This document shows, piece by piece, positions 1-10,573 of a stretch of DNA of 64,000 nt. Position numbers and translations under genes: made by a program. Under the pieces are notes generated by a model that saw only the letters and a list, made by a program, of their open reading frames with translations, was not told the DNA's origin and made no database searches. The number at the start of each line of letters is the position of its first letter. Position 1 is the stretch's first letter. Source of the stretch: Glandiceps talaboti (Eukaryota > Hemichordata > Enteropneusta > Spengelidae); the NCBI RefSeq assembly GCF_964340395.1, contig NC_135567.1, positions 8,525,158 through 8,589,157 on the forward strand. The letters are read 5' to 3'.

Positions 1-470
1 GAAAACGAAGAAGCCATTTATTTGACCATTCCATTAACCTGTCGAGGTCCTATTGTAGTAAATTTCTGTCCTGAGGATTATTAATAGTTATTATTAATAG
101 TTCTTAATAATTATTATTATTATTAATAGTTCGTGATGTTTTAGTGTCACCAGCAAAAAGAAGATGTGTGACAACACAGAGTCTGGTAGATCGTTGATAT
201 AGAGTACAAACAAAACAGGTCCAACCACACTTCCTTGTGGAATTCCACTTGTTACATGCATCCCGTACTGGTGGTTCACCGTGTATAACTACTTGTTGTA
301 CTCTTCCACTAAGGAACGGTCTTATCCATCCTAGTAAAGGATGGCATATACTATATAACGATAATTTGCTAATGAGTCTTCTATAGGGCACTGTGTCAAA
401 TGCTTTCACGAAGTTTATATACATTGTTTCAAATTCTATTATTGGTGGCAATAAAGCCTCGGTGGATCAC
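1..470 (-). pseudogene. Non-LTR retrotransposon reverse transcriptase fragment (in inverted-repeat arm 1)
   Basis: On the minus strand, two overlapping frames carry reverse transcriptase motifs: a KAFDTVPYRRL block (the D-containing palm motif region) and then [20 protein letters not shown] in a different frame. A frameshift separates them, so this is a decayed LINE of the CR1/Jockey-like clade, not a host gene. The same sequence recurs on the plus strand at 11771-12122. The fragment is cut by the left edge of the window, so more of the element probably lies outside. No poly-A or target-site duplication is visible. Confidence 0.85.
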
Positions 471-640
471 AGGTAGGAACTTCAACCTCCTACTCAAAGT
501 CTGGTCCGTGTTGGCGTAACCCCAGGCTGGCACTAGGCATCGTAAGTTACGGTGCCACTAACGATTCAAAACTCTCTGTCCTACATTTCATAAAGTTCAA
601 AACTAATCACATGGATTTCGGAACCTGATATTTACTTTCG

Positions 641-728
641 GGATGTGTGACCCTGAGGTCAATACATTTGTACCAACCAATCAACAGGTTGATTGGTACA
701 AATGTATTGACCTCAGGGTCACACATCC
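641..728. repeat. Perfect 36-bp palindrome with 16-bp loop
   Basis: The left arm (641-676) begins GGATGTGTGACC and the right arm (693-728) is its exact reverse complement. The loop at 677-692 contains CCAATCAAC. Around it, GGTCAATA and TGACC words recur (for example the TGACCCCTTAAGGTCA block near 737-752). A diverged counterpart lies in arm 2 at about 11398-11580, with an extra copy of the hairpin half. It probably belongs to a foldback or MITE-like element carried by both arms. Confidence 0.8.
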
Positions 729-1531
729 TAATAGAGGGCATTTGACCCCTTAAGGTCAATATTTTGGTACCCATTAAAAAACAGGTAAATGCCAGGATGT
801 AAATAACAGGTATTAACCAGGACCCCTAAGGTCAATATGTCGGTGAAAACCAATAGGTGGTTCTTTAAGGAGAACATCGAGTCGGATTGATTTTGTCCTG
901 ACTGCTTCTAGTTAATATCCAAGTATTTCATAACATCTACACTATATTTGACATCTTTTCTAAAAAGGGAATAGTGGCTATACAAACAACAAAGGTGCTC
1001 CATCAGTCATTCCAATTACGCGATGTGCTGAAGTTTGATGACCTTTCTGCAAAGAGTAACATTTTCAGTAATATTGACAATATAGCACTGGGGCAATTAG
1101 TCAGATTTATCGGGTTTAGAAGAATCACTCCTAGTATCGTCAATATCAGGGAAGGTGGGTCGTTTATAAACATGTTGTTATTGCCGTGCGAAGTTGAGCA
1201 TTTTGTTAAAAGCATGAATACTTTATTGGTGAAGGTCATTGATATTTCTATATCACACTTTACTATCACTAATACCATGCAGAAATGTGCACTGTGATAT
1301 TGTTGCCGTTTGATTCACCTTCCCTCTGTTGTCACTACTGTATAGTACACTCTTTCCATCAACTTCCGTAGTTTTCCGCCACCCGTCATGTCATTGTGCG
1401 TTACTAGCCATCATTGCCATAAATACACTATTTCTACATACATCTGTGGTTTGTAGGAGGCCAGTTCTGTACATAGAGACAAGTCAACTTGTGCGTCGCC
1501 ATATTCAGGGTAAGGTTTGTTTTTATACTAG

Positions 1532-2284
1532 TGTTACGTTCTAGGGGAGCTTAAATATAACGTTTTAGTGTCTAAGTATGGTAGTTGTGAGTAAAACAAC
1601 AGAACGTAAACGATTCTCCACTCTAACTGGTTTTCTTGGGTACCAGGATCTACGAGCCTGTGTAAGTTTAGGAATTAGCTACACAGGTAACGTCACATAC
1701 ACGTACACTCTTACACTCAGGCAGAGAGAGACCCTGCACACCAACAGTTGCGTTGTAATCAAATCCAAGAATAGTCTTTATTTCTTCAAGTCCCTAACTT
1801 ATAAGTTCTAGTTGTCACCTTGAAAATAAGGTGATGTCATCTTTGTAAACATAACTTGTTATAATTAAATGATCTCTCACCTAGATTCATTGTTCTAGAA
1901 GACACGGTAAACTTTCCACCAGAATATTTAAGATTGAGATTCAAGATCATGCCATATGTAAATTGTTCACGTGTAAGACAAATGTTGATCACGCCATTGG
2001 AAAATTATTAATCTAAGTATTAAAATAAGTATTAATCTGAATTCAGTAATCAACAAGTTATCTTGTTTACAAGAACTAATCGGTGTTATTTAATCAAAAC
2101 ACTTGACATTTGTTAGCTATTAGAGGTAAATGTAATTAATGCAGGATTAGCAGATAAATCAACATATTATTAGATCATGCTGTTGTTAGCTCCTGTTTGT
2201 GAGTAAGTACTATAAATGTGAATTTTACGTTAATTTAGGCAAAATATGCCAAAATTCCAAATATGATATTTCTGGATCGTAACA
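1532..2284. mobile_element. Solo LTR candidate with CTAG target-site duplication
   Basis: The sequence starts TGTTACG and ends CGTAACA, a 7-bp inverted terminus typical of Ty3/Gypsy LTRs. CTAG flanks it on both sides (1528-1531 and 2285-2288), a 4-bp duplication as expected for that class. No internal domain or second LTR was found next to it. Arm 2 of the inverted repeat contains only about the first 25 bases of the same LTR. The ORF at 1578-1811 inside it has no recognisable domain and is not called. Confidence 0.55.
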
Positions 2285-2285
2285 C

Positions 2286-2802
2286 TAGATGGTGACTGAA
2301 AAGATTGCTAACGAAATCAATGTATTGGCATAAAAGACAAGGACCTATAATATCTTTGTAATGCTATCGATGACCGAATGAGTGCATTGTAAGCTTACAC
2401 GTCAGGCCTACAAGACTATGTGTTGTGTGAAAAAATACCTTGTCATTAGTCCATTTTGCTCAAAGTGGTAAATGCAAGTATAATATGGTGCTCAGATTGT
2501 GTTGTTGCCATGGTAACCAAAATATAAGTGTGTTGAACCCTGCTTGTCTGAGATTATGTTTTCACCCTTCAGCTATGTGTGTGTTCTAACTTCTTTCAAC
2601 TGCCCTCCAGTTCCATTTCTATAGGGGTTCTATAGAAAGACTCTAAGTTGTTATGTATATTACAACAGTTTGCCAAATAGTATGAACACTTTGCTGGGGA
2701 CACGTTCGTTTTTTAGGAGTGAGGCAACACATAGTGTGTTTTTTTAATGAGTGAAGGAACATTACAACACGATTAGAAGTAATTGGATGAGATCCTTATC
2801 AA
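2286..2802. repeat. Interspersed repeat, direct copy of 52041-52570
   Basis: From GATGGTGACTGAAAA through to GATCCTTATCAAA this segment matches 52041-52570 in the same orientation, with few substitutions and short indels. Homology begins right after the LTR target duplication and ends where the SLC35G fragment begins. No ORF or known element signature was recognised inside. The element type is unknown. Confidence 0.8.
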
Positions 2803-2992
2803 AAACTTTACACATCAGTATATATTGTTAAGACATCGATCAGTCCTAGGCTAACCAGAAGAATCATTGTTGTTTTGTTCTCAAACAACAGTTGTACTTG
2901 GCGACAAATCGCTAACGGAAGGAAATCTGTAATACATGTCAGGGCTAACAAGAGTGATTGCTGCAGGAGGCATTGCACCATTGGACATGAGA
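2803..2992 (-). pseudogene. SLC35G/EamA carrier fragment, N-terminal half, inverted
   Basis: Read on the minus strand, this piece matches codons of roughly residues 58-120 of the SLC35G-like copies at 57.6-58.0 kb and 63.5-64.0 kb. It keeps the MSNGAMPP region and the following membrane segment, with small indels such as a shortened CTCCTCTGCAG stretch. It lies head to head with the fragment at 2991-3230, which encodes the next part of the protein on the opposite strand. The order shows a local inversion. Not functional. Confidence 0.85.
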
Positions 2993-3230
2993 TGTGTACA
3001 GTTTTTGTATACTCCCTATAGGAGATATAGTGGCTTTTAAATTTGCGATTATACCACCCGTGTGTCTACTCGCTGGAATGCTGTTTCTTTCTGATTCTTG
3101 GAAGATCTTTGACATCATTGGATGTGTTGTAAACATTGTTGGGGTCATTTGAGGTCATTCTTATAATTCAACCAAGTTTCATATTTGGCAGTGCTAGTGA
3201 TAAAAGCAACGATGAAGCGACAGAAGACAA
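2991..3230 (+). pseudogene. SLC35G/EamA carrier fragment, middle part
   Basis: On the plus strand this continues the carrier from the VYSFCILPIGD membrane segment to the acidic loop (GSASDKSNDEATEDK). It aligns closely with the copy at 63780-64000. A short tandem duplication (GAGGTCATT, near 3150-3165) breaks the frame. Homology stops at 3230, where sequence of an unrelated Roc-COR gene begins with no spacer. This is a rearranged remnant, and the junction could be a real chimaera or an assembly join. Confidence 0.85.
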
Positions 3231-5629
3231 GGAGGCAAGATAAGAACTGTAAAGAAAACAGATGGTATTGATATATTCGAAATTGATCTCAAGGAGAATG
3301 GTGTCAAACTAATCGTCTTTGACTGCGCAGGAGATGTGGATTTCTTAGAATCTAACACCTTATTTGTCACAGACGACACACTAATTGTTGCAGTCTTCGA
3401 TCTAAGTGAGTTTCCGATCAGTCAAGCTGATATGAATGAAGATAGGATAACCTCATCTCATCAATTAGGCAGAATTAGGTTATGGCTGGAGACAGTCAAT
3501 GCCTTTGCACCGAAATCTCGAGTAATACTTGTAGGGATACATGCATATGCAGATGCCCCCATGCTGACCGATGCTGCATTGGCTGACATATGGAAACAGT
3601 TCAAACAACTTCTTGAAGATGTACATGAAACACACTGTCAAGTCCATAGCCATCATTTTGTCTCAAATTGCCTGCTGTGCCAAACAACTGCTAAGATGGA
3701 AAGGCAGAGCAAATATAAGGGATTAGCTGGATTTGTTAAGGTCGCCTCAGATGTCACAAAACAAGAATCAATAGATAAGGCGAAAAGCAAAGATAAAGTG
3801 GGTCGAACATGTTTCCCTCATATTGTGGGATATTTTGAAATTGGCAGCATTGGGAATTTTCCTCGGGGTGTTACCGTCGTTAAACAGTTACATCAAGCCA
3901 TTGTGAAAGCTGCCTGTGATATCTTACCAGAGCCCTACAGAGAAATTCCAGAACCATGGCATTGCCTTAGAGAAAGTCTAAGAACACAACAGATGTTAAC
4001 AACAACTTCTTCTATTCTGTCATTTTCTGATTTCAGAAAGTTGGCAAATAATTTGGGAATGCAAAGTGAAGAATCTGTGAATAATGTGATGAACTTCCTT
4101 TGCAGTCAGGGTGATGTTGTATACAAACCATTGGGATTAAAAGACGAGGATTCTCCTGTCATTCTGGACCCACAATGGTTAGCGCACTTGTTGAAGACAT
4201 TTATTTCGTTCAAAGCTCACAGTATTGAAGTCTTAGGTTGTCTAGATGTGCGACATGTGCAAGTGTATGGAGTCACATAGACAGGAAATACCACTACCCT
4301 TTGTTGGCAATGTTGATTCAGTTACGAATTTGTTTTCCTCTAGGAAAACCGACATCACTCCATACAAGCTCGACATCAGACTTTGGTTTCTCAAGCTTAC
4401 TATTCCCCTCACAATTACCAGTGGGTCAACCAAGCGAAGGCGCTTGGAATCCATACCCACAACAAGACGAGCAGCACGTGAGTCATCACTACATCTTTAA
4501 CTTTTTTTTGCCGCCATTATGGTTCTGTGATCTGATAGTAACTGTCCATGACAACTCAGTTGTTTGTGACAAGCCAGTGTTTCTGAGAAATAATGTCATT
4601 TACTGCTGCCAGATACCAAAGCCAAATTGTGACGATTGTTGTCGGGATTTGCCTAGTGCTATTCACTGTGTTCGATTTGAATTACTTTACCACAATAACA
4701 GTATTCTAGTTACAGCAAGAGGTCCCAGGGCGTGTTGTGCTATTACTAAAGCAGATGACATAATGGATGATGTGGCAGCAATGCCTCGTTATGGGGAACT
4801 CGTAATGCGAAAAGTAGTAGCATGCCCGAGCTGTGTTGCTACTCGTGAACATGATATTGGTCAGTTGGAGCAAAATGAAACAATGGCTCCTATGACACAA
4901 AGTAACTCCTTCCAGTGTTCTGAATGCGTAGACCACGTTTTCTACAGTAGGAGTAGGATGTTGCTGTGTAAAGATATCCAGAGGACCAAAACGCTAACCA
5001 AGGTAGTGTTCGATGCTAGCAATGATGCTATCTGCCCCCCGACTTTTGTATTGCTACCAATCAACATACATGGTCTTCCCTGGTTAGAATTTGTCACATC
5101 AAGAGTGTTCTCATATCTTCGTGATGGATATGCTGTTCACCTTCTCTGTGAATATCCAGACCATATACACTTCATTGACTCTCCAGGTTACCGAGTCAAT
5201 AAGGTGAAGGAATTTGTAAGAAAGTATGGTCCTAATTGTCTGCAAGGTGTTGATGTTTATACAAGGGGTTACTAAGGTGGCTAGTTTAGTTCCAATATCA
5301 GCTATGTCTAGTCTTGCCAATATTTATAGTACAGCTGATAAGGCCATTAATTTGGCGGAAAACATTGTTAATGACTTCTACAAGGAATTTGAAGATTTTG
5401 CCAAGAAATATCCAGACAAAGCCCCTTCAGCAGATGTGTTTCTGGGGAAATAGAAAAACGGAAATGTGCCCCGCAAAGAAAAGAGTTGGCACACCTCCTG
5501 GGTAAAAATGAGGAAAACGATGGACGATTTGGTGGTCTACAGGCAGTTGTCGATGGCAGGAAAATTTTCTGGGTGTGTGACAAGCATGCACAAGAGTTTA
5601 CTGAAAGGAAAATGGGGAAAATAGCCTAA
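3231..5629 (+). pseudogene. Roc-COR GTPase (MFHAS1/LRRK-type ROCO) gene, 5'-truncated and frameshifted
   Basis: The protein begins inside the Roc GTPase domain at the switch I-like TDGIDI, continues with the G3-like FDCAGD and the G4-like VGIHAYAD, then runs into a COR domain (VILDPQWLAHLLKTFISF, then YHYPLLAMLIQLRICFPL). The C-terminal part is Cys-rich, with a tail ending KIFWVCDKHAQEF at 5629. The P-loop and any leucine-rich repeats are missing. The frame changes near 4260, near 5240-5275 and near 5445, giving three blocks that together follow the family order. There are no introns. ROCO proteins are intracellular signalling GTPases; this copy looks inactivated, though sequencing indels could explain the shifts. 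The 5' end abuts an SLC35G fragment. Confidence 0.85.
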
Positions 5630-5962
5630 CAGGTTTTAACTATGTTGACAGTATCGTGGCTCTAATCAGTGATAACCAGTGAAACATCACCATACAGTGC
5701 TTTTGCTCGATTGAAAACTCAATGTTATTATGTATCAACTATTGACTATCGATCTGATAACAAACATTCTATCCCATGCCTTGTAAACGAATGTAAGCTT
5801 TATATTTCACAAATGTTGATAGCTTGAATGTGAAAAATTCTACTCCAGGTTAACACAGTAAAGAGATTAGTAGACGACATTTTGTAATATATATTATGCA
5901 AACATTAACAGAAATAAACATGGTTGAAACATTTAATTCTTGCACGAATCATATGTGTGTAA

Positions 5963-6029
5963 CATGTATGTATGTATGTATGTATGTATGTATGTATGTA
6001 TGTATGTATGTATGTATGCATGTATGCAT
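5963..6029. repeat. (TATG)n microsatellite
   Basis: Uninterrupted TATG units, with a few ATGC variants at the right end. Confidence 0.95.
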
Positions 6030-6332
6030 ATTTGAATGCACAGATGCATAAATCATAGACACACAGCAGCATTCCAAATATTGTATTATAAATTAAATGT
6101 AATCATTTTTATAAACTCTGTGTAGTTAATTCGCTAACTTGAAAATGAATAAAACATGCCTAGATATTTAAATGGTGTGCATTATTTGCAAACATAAGGC
6201 ATACATGGATGGGGATAGCAAGAAGTGAGCACAAACAAACACACACATCCAGAGTATCTAAATAGCTGATGTTCTTTTCACTTGAGTTCAAATTAAACAT
6301 CATGTTAGTTGTTTCACTTTATTAACATATAT

Positions 6333-6333
<1 letters not shown>

Positions 6334-6395
<62 letters not shown>

Positions 6396-6400
6396 TGTGT
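6334..6400. repeat. (GT)n microsatellite
   Basis: About 33 GT units with one GA interruption near the end. Confidence 0.95.
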
Positions 6401-7531
6401 TAATCCCCAGTAGACCAGACCAAATCGATTGTTAAGTACATCTGTATCTTTCCCATTATTAGTGGGGGATATAGATGTGAAAACAAATGCCAACAAATAG
6501 AACTAACACAAAACCATGGGAAGAAAACTTTGTTAATATGTTTGTTTTACGTTCGGTATCAGCCATGACTGTGTATTGTTTTAATATTGTACAAAATGTT
6601 TGCTTTTCACATTTAAAGTTATATGATGTCAAAGGTCAGATTAGGTAAAAATCAACTGTGCATTGATTATTAATTGTATATGTAGAAATATCATTATAAT
6701 ATATCGATACTAATACATTTCTTGATTTGCAGTTAGAATACAATTATTTTTTTTCTTGGAATGTATACTCTTTGGTTTTAATGTTAAAAGGGAAATTATA
6801 TCATACATTTCATTAATCCAATATAATTATTCAGTAAATTCACATTAGATGTCAACGAAGTTGAATAGATTTGTTTGAAGTGAGTATCGAATTAAACTTT
6901 TGTACAAAACTCAAACTTTAAAATTGTTGCCTGAAACGTTCAACTGCAGACTTCAGTATGCCGTGATCATTTGGTTTGCCTTGTTATAGTGAAACAAGAC
7001 GTCACTGACTCAAAAGAGTATAATTTGACTTGTTTTGACATTTTTAAATAGATTTAACTGATATATATTCTTGCAGTATTTTATGATAATTTGATGTGCC
7101 TTGTTACAGTGAAATAAATCACTGACATATATACAGATAGTATATCCATTGGTTTGAATTGTTATAGTGAAGACAGACTTCACAGACGTGTTTCTGTTTA
7201 TTTTAGTACACTTTATGTTGATCTAGTTAGTTTTAAGTAAATCAGTTTCTATATAGTCCTTACAGTTTTTAGTTTCAATATAATAACACCCCATGTATAT
7301 CCTGTGATAAAACCAACTTCATATAGCCATTTGTGTCCATATAGTTCTAACGTATACTGGGTTAATGAAATAACCATCCCATGTAGTGTCCAATGTGTCA
7401 TGTGATAAGATGGGACATGTTATACATGAACATATATTGACAAATATCTTTATCTGTTCACTTTAAGGTGTTAATGTCATTGCAAACATTTCTAATTCAT
7501 GCATGTGCAATCTGAATTTACGTAAAAAAAA

Positions 7532-7533
<2 letters not shown>

Positions 7534-7617
<84 letters not shown>

Positions 7618-7811
7618 TTGGTAGTACTGGAACTCTTTCTTGGGTGTAACTCGGAGTTTCACGCATATTGCGATCATCAGACACTCTGATGATCGCAATA
7701 TGCGTGAAACTCCGAGTTACACCCAAGAAAGAGTTCCAGTACTACCAAAACTATTACGCTCTGCCACTGCGGTATAGAGCACTGTCTTATAGCAGATTGA
7801 TACTCACCGAG

Positions 7812-7906
<95 letters not shown>
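7534..7906. mobile_element. Penelope-like hammerhead palindrome flanked by (TA)n
   Basis: Two long (TA)n tracts (7534-7612 and 7813-7906) enclose a perfect inverted repeat. Its arms are 7613-7681 and 7685-7753, 69 bp each, with a 3-bp centre (CAC). A unique tail follows (7754-7812, CGCTCTGCCACTGCGGTATA and onward). Each arm starts from the centre with the hammerhead core CTGATGA, a CGC/GCG stem II and GAAAC with a short stem III, but the strand that would form stem I is lost at the junction. The related copy at 19437-19550 keeps stem I. Hammerheads of this kind are known from Penelope-like elements; assignment to that class is inference. Confidence 0.7.
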
Positions 7907-7910
<4 letters not shown>

Positions 7911-7937
7911 CATAAATTAGAAGTTTTCTTACATGAA

Positions 7938-10076
7938 TAACACTATAGTTAAAACATGACCTTCAACTTTTAATAAACACTGTAGTTGGTACATGACCAT
8001 TAACTTTCAATAAACACTGTAGTTGGTACATGACCATTAACTTTCAATAACACTGTAGTTGGTACATGACCTTCAACTTTTAATAAACAATGTAGTTGGT
8101 ACATGACCATTAAATTTCAATAACACTGTAGTTGGTACATGACCATTAACTTTCAATAACACTGTAGTTGGTACATGACCTTCAACTTTTAATAAACAAT
8201 GTAGTTGGTACATGACCATTAAATTTCAATAAACACTGTAGTTGGTACATGACCATTAACTTTCAATAAACACTGTAGTTGGTACATGACCTTCAACTTT
8301 TAATAAACAATGTAGTTGGTACATGACCTTCAACTTTTAATAAACAATGTAGTTGGTACATGACCATTAACTTTTAATAAACAATGTAGTTGGTACATGA
8401 CCATTACATTTCAATAAACACTGTAGTTGGTACATGACCATTAACTTTCAATAAACAATGTAGTTGGTACATGACCATTAACTTTCAATAAACACTGTAG
8501 TTGGTACATGACCATTAAATTTCAATAAACACTGTAGTTGGTACATGACCATTAAATTTCAATAAACACTGTAGTTGGTACATGACCATTAACTTTCAAT
8601 AAACAATGTAGTTGGTACATGACCATTAAATGTCAATAAACACTGTAGTTGGTACATGATCATTAACTTTCAATAAACACTGTAGTTGGTACATGACCAT
8701 TAACTTTCAATAAACAATGTAGTTGGTACATCACCATTAACTTTCAATAAACACTGTAGTTGGTACATGACCATTAAATTTCAATAACACTGTAGGTGGT
8801 ACATGACCATTAAATTTCAATAAACACTGTAGTTGGTACATGACCATTAACTTTCAATAAACACTGTAGTTGGTACATGACCATTAAATTTCAATAAACA
8901 CTGTAGTTGGTACATGACCATTAACTTTCAATAAACAATGTAGTTGGTACATGACCTTCAACTTTTAATAAACAATGTAGTTGGTACATGACCTTCAACT
9001 TTTAATAAACAATGTAGTTGGTACATGACCTTCAACTTTTAATAAACAATGTAGTTGGTACATGACCATTAACTTTTAATAAACAATGTAGTTGGTACAT
9101 GACCATTAAATTTCAATAAACACTGTAGTTGGTACATGACCATTAACTTTCAATAAACAATGTAGTTGGTACATGACCATTAACTTTCAATAAACACTGT
9201 AGTTGGTACATGACCATTAAATTTCAATAAACACTGTAGTTGGTACATGACCATTAAATTTCAATAAACACTGTAGTTGGTACATGACCATTAACTTTCA
9301 ATAAACAATGTAGTTGGTACATGACCATTAAATGTCAATAAACACTGTAGTTGGTACATGATCATTAACTTTCAATAAACACTGTAGTTGGTACATGACC
9401 ATTAACTTTCAATAAACAATGTAGTTGGTACATGACCATTAACTTTCAATAAACACTGTAGTTGGTACATGACCATTAAATTTCAATAACACTGTAGTTG
9501 GTACATGACCATTAAATTTCAATAAACACTGTAGTTGGTACATGACCATTAACTTTCAATAAACACTGTAGTTGGTACATGACCATTAACTTTCAATAAA
9601 CACTGTAGTTGGTACATGACCATAAACTTTCAATAAACAATGTAGTTGGTACATGACCATTAACTTTCAATAAACACTGTAGTTGGTACATGACCATTAA
9701 CTTTCAATAAACACTGTAGTTGGTACATGACCATTAACTTTCAATAAACACTGTAGTTGGTACATGACCATTAACTTTCAATAAACAATGTAGTTGGTAC
9801 ATGACCATTAACTTTCAATAAACACTGTAGTTGGTACATGACCATTAACTTTCAATAAACACTGCAGTTGGTACATGACCATTAACTTTCAATAAACAAT
9901 GTAGTTGGTACATGACCATTAACTTTCAATAAACACTGTAGTTGGTACATGACCATTAACTTTCAATAAACACTGTAGTTGGTACATGACCATTAACTTT
10001 CAATAAACAATGTAGTTGGTACATGACCATTAACTTTCAATAAACAATGTAGTTGGTACATGACCATTAACTTTCA
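7938..10076. repeat. 37-bp minisatellite, about 58 copies, with higher-order structure
   Basis: The monomer is about 37 bp and contains GTAGTTGGTACATGACC. Variants occur at the first bases (CACTG or CAATG) and at the end (CATTAACTTTCA, CATTAAATTTCA, CTTCAACTTTTA), and some units are 36 bp. A run of about 14 monomers with the same order of variants occurs twice, about 702 bp apart; the rare variant CATTAAATGTC is at 8624 and again at 9326. There are no unique spacers, so this is not a CRISPR. No coding frame is kept. Confidence 0.95.
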
Positions 10077-10573
10077 CTCAGTTATATATGTAAACAGTTA
10101 TTTGACTTACATTCTGTGCATAGGATTGTATAATGATTTCATTACAGTAATTACTAAGCTATTTAGTTGATATATAAATTTACTAAAACATATATTGTTA
10201 CTACAAGGCCTAGATGTGTGTGTTTGTATTAGTTTACAACTCACACATTTGTATTTGGAAAAGACAGACACGTAAATACATGTCTTATTTTTATGATAGT
10301 ATGTCCTAGTTAATATTATTAATTTAGATACAAATGAAACAACAGTGTTAACAATGGCAATGACCCAGTGTTTTCAAAGAATGTCATTGTCAAACTCTAA
10401 TTTGCTTTATCCATAATTATATGCTATACGTTATAGAGCTGAGGAATAGTTATTACTATTACTTAATATTCATGACGTCATTTTAATACATTGTACTCTT
10501 TATTCATTTCAAATTATACAATATACTCATAGCGCCCCCCCCCCCAATCATTGTTGTATTCCACTATTTTTCT
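10077..10573. other. Intergenic; no gene seen
   Basis: AT-rich sequence with a poly-C run near 10535-10546. Nothing coding or structural recognised. Confidence 0.5.

Larger units (their letters stand above)
1..1556. repeat. Large inverted repeat, arm 1 (partner at 10574-12155)
   Basis: Read on the minus strand, this arm matches 10574-12155 almost base for base, apart from scattered substitutions and small indels. The arm holds the LINE fragment (1-470), a 36-bp perfect palindrome (641-728), a non-coding stretch that happens to contain matching ORFs in both arms (974-1297), and the first ~25 bases of a solo-LTR candidate. Homology stops near 1556, just inside that LTR. The left end is outside the window. 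About 9 kb separates the two arms. Confidence 0.85.
5630..7533. other. Intergenic, AT-rich; no gene seen
   Basis: Apart from a (TATG)n tract (5963-6029) and a (GT)n tract (6334-6400), this is AT-rich sequence without coherent reading frames. The Roc-COR pseudogene's 3' flank lies here. I recognised no RNA gene or transposon domain. Confidence 0.6.

Noticed and set aside
974-1297. ORF with a matching ORF in the other inverted-repeat arm (10837-11154)
   Set aside because: Differences between the two arms mostly change amino acids and include frame-neutral indels. The opposite strand is open over the same span too, and no domain is recognisable. Shared only because the DNA is duplicated.
7613-7753. 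Two functional hammerheads in the palindrome
   Set aside because: The strand needed for stem I is missing in both arms (ACACT does not pair with ACACC), so neither core is complete as it stands.
7463-7940. Long Tyr-Ile ORFs across the TA tracts (also at 15184-15705 and 19276-19551)
   Set aside because: Products of dinucleotide repeats read in frame.
7938-10076. CRISPR-like periodic array
   Set aside because: Units are contiguous variants of one 37-bp monomer with no unique spacers, and this is an animal genome.
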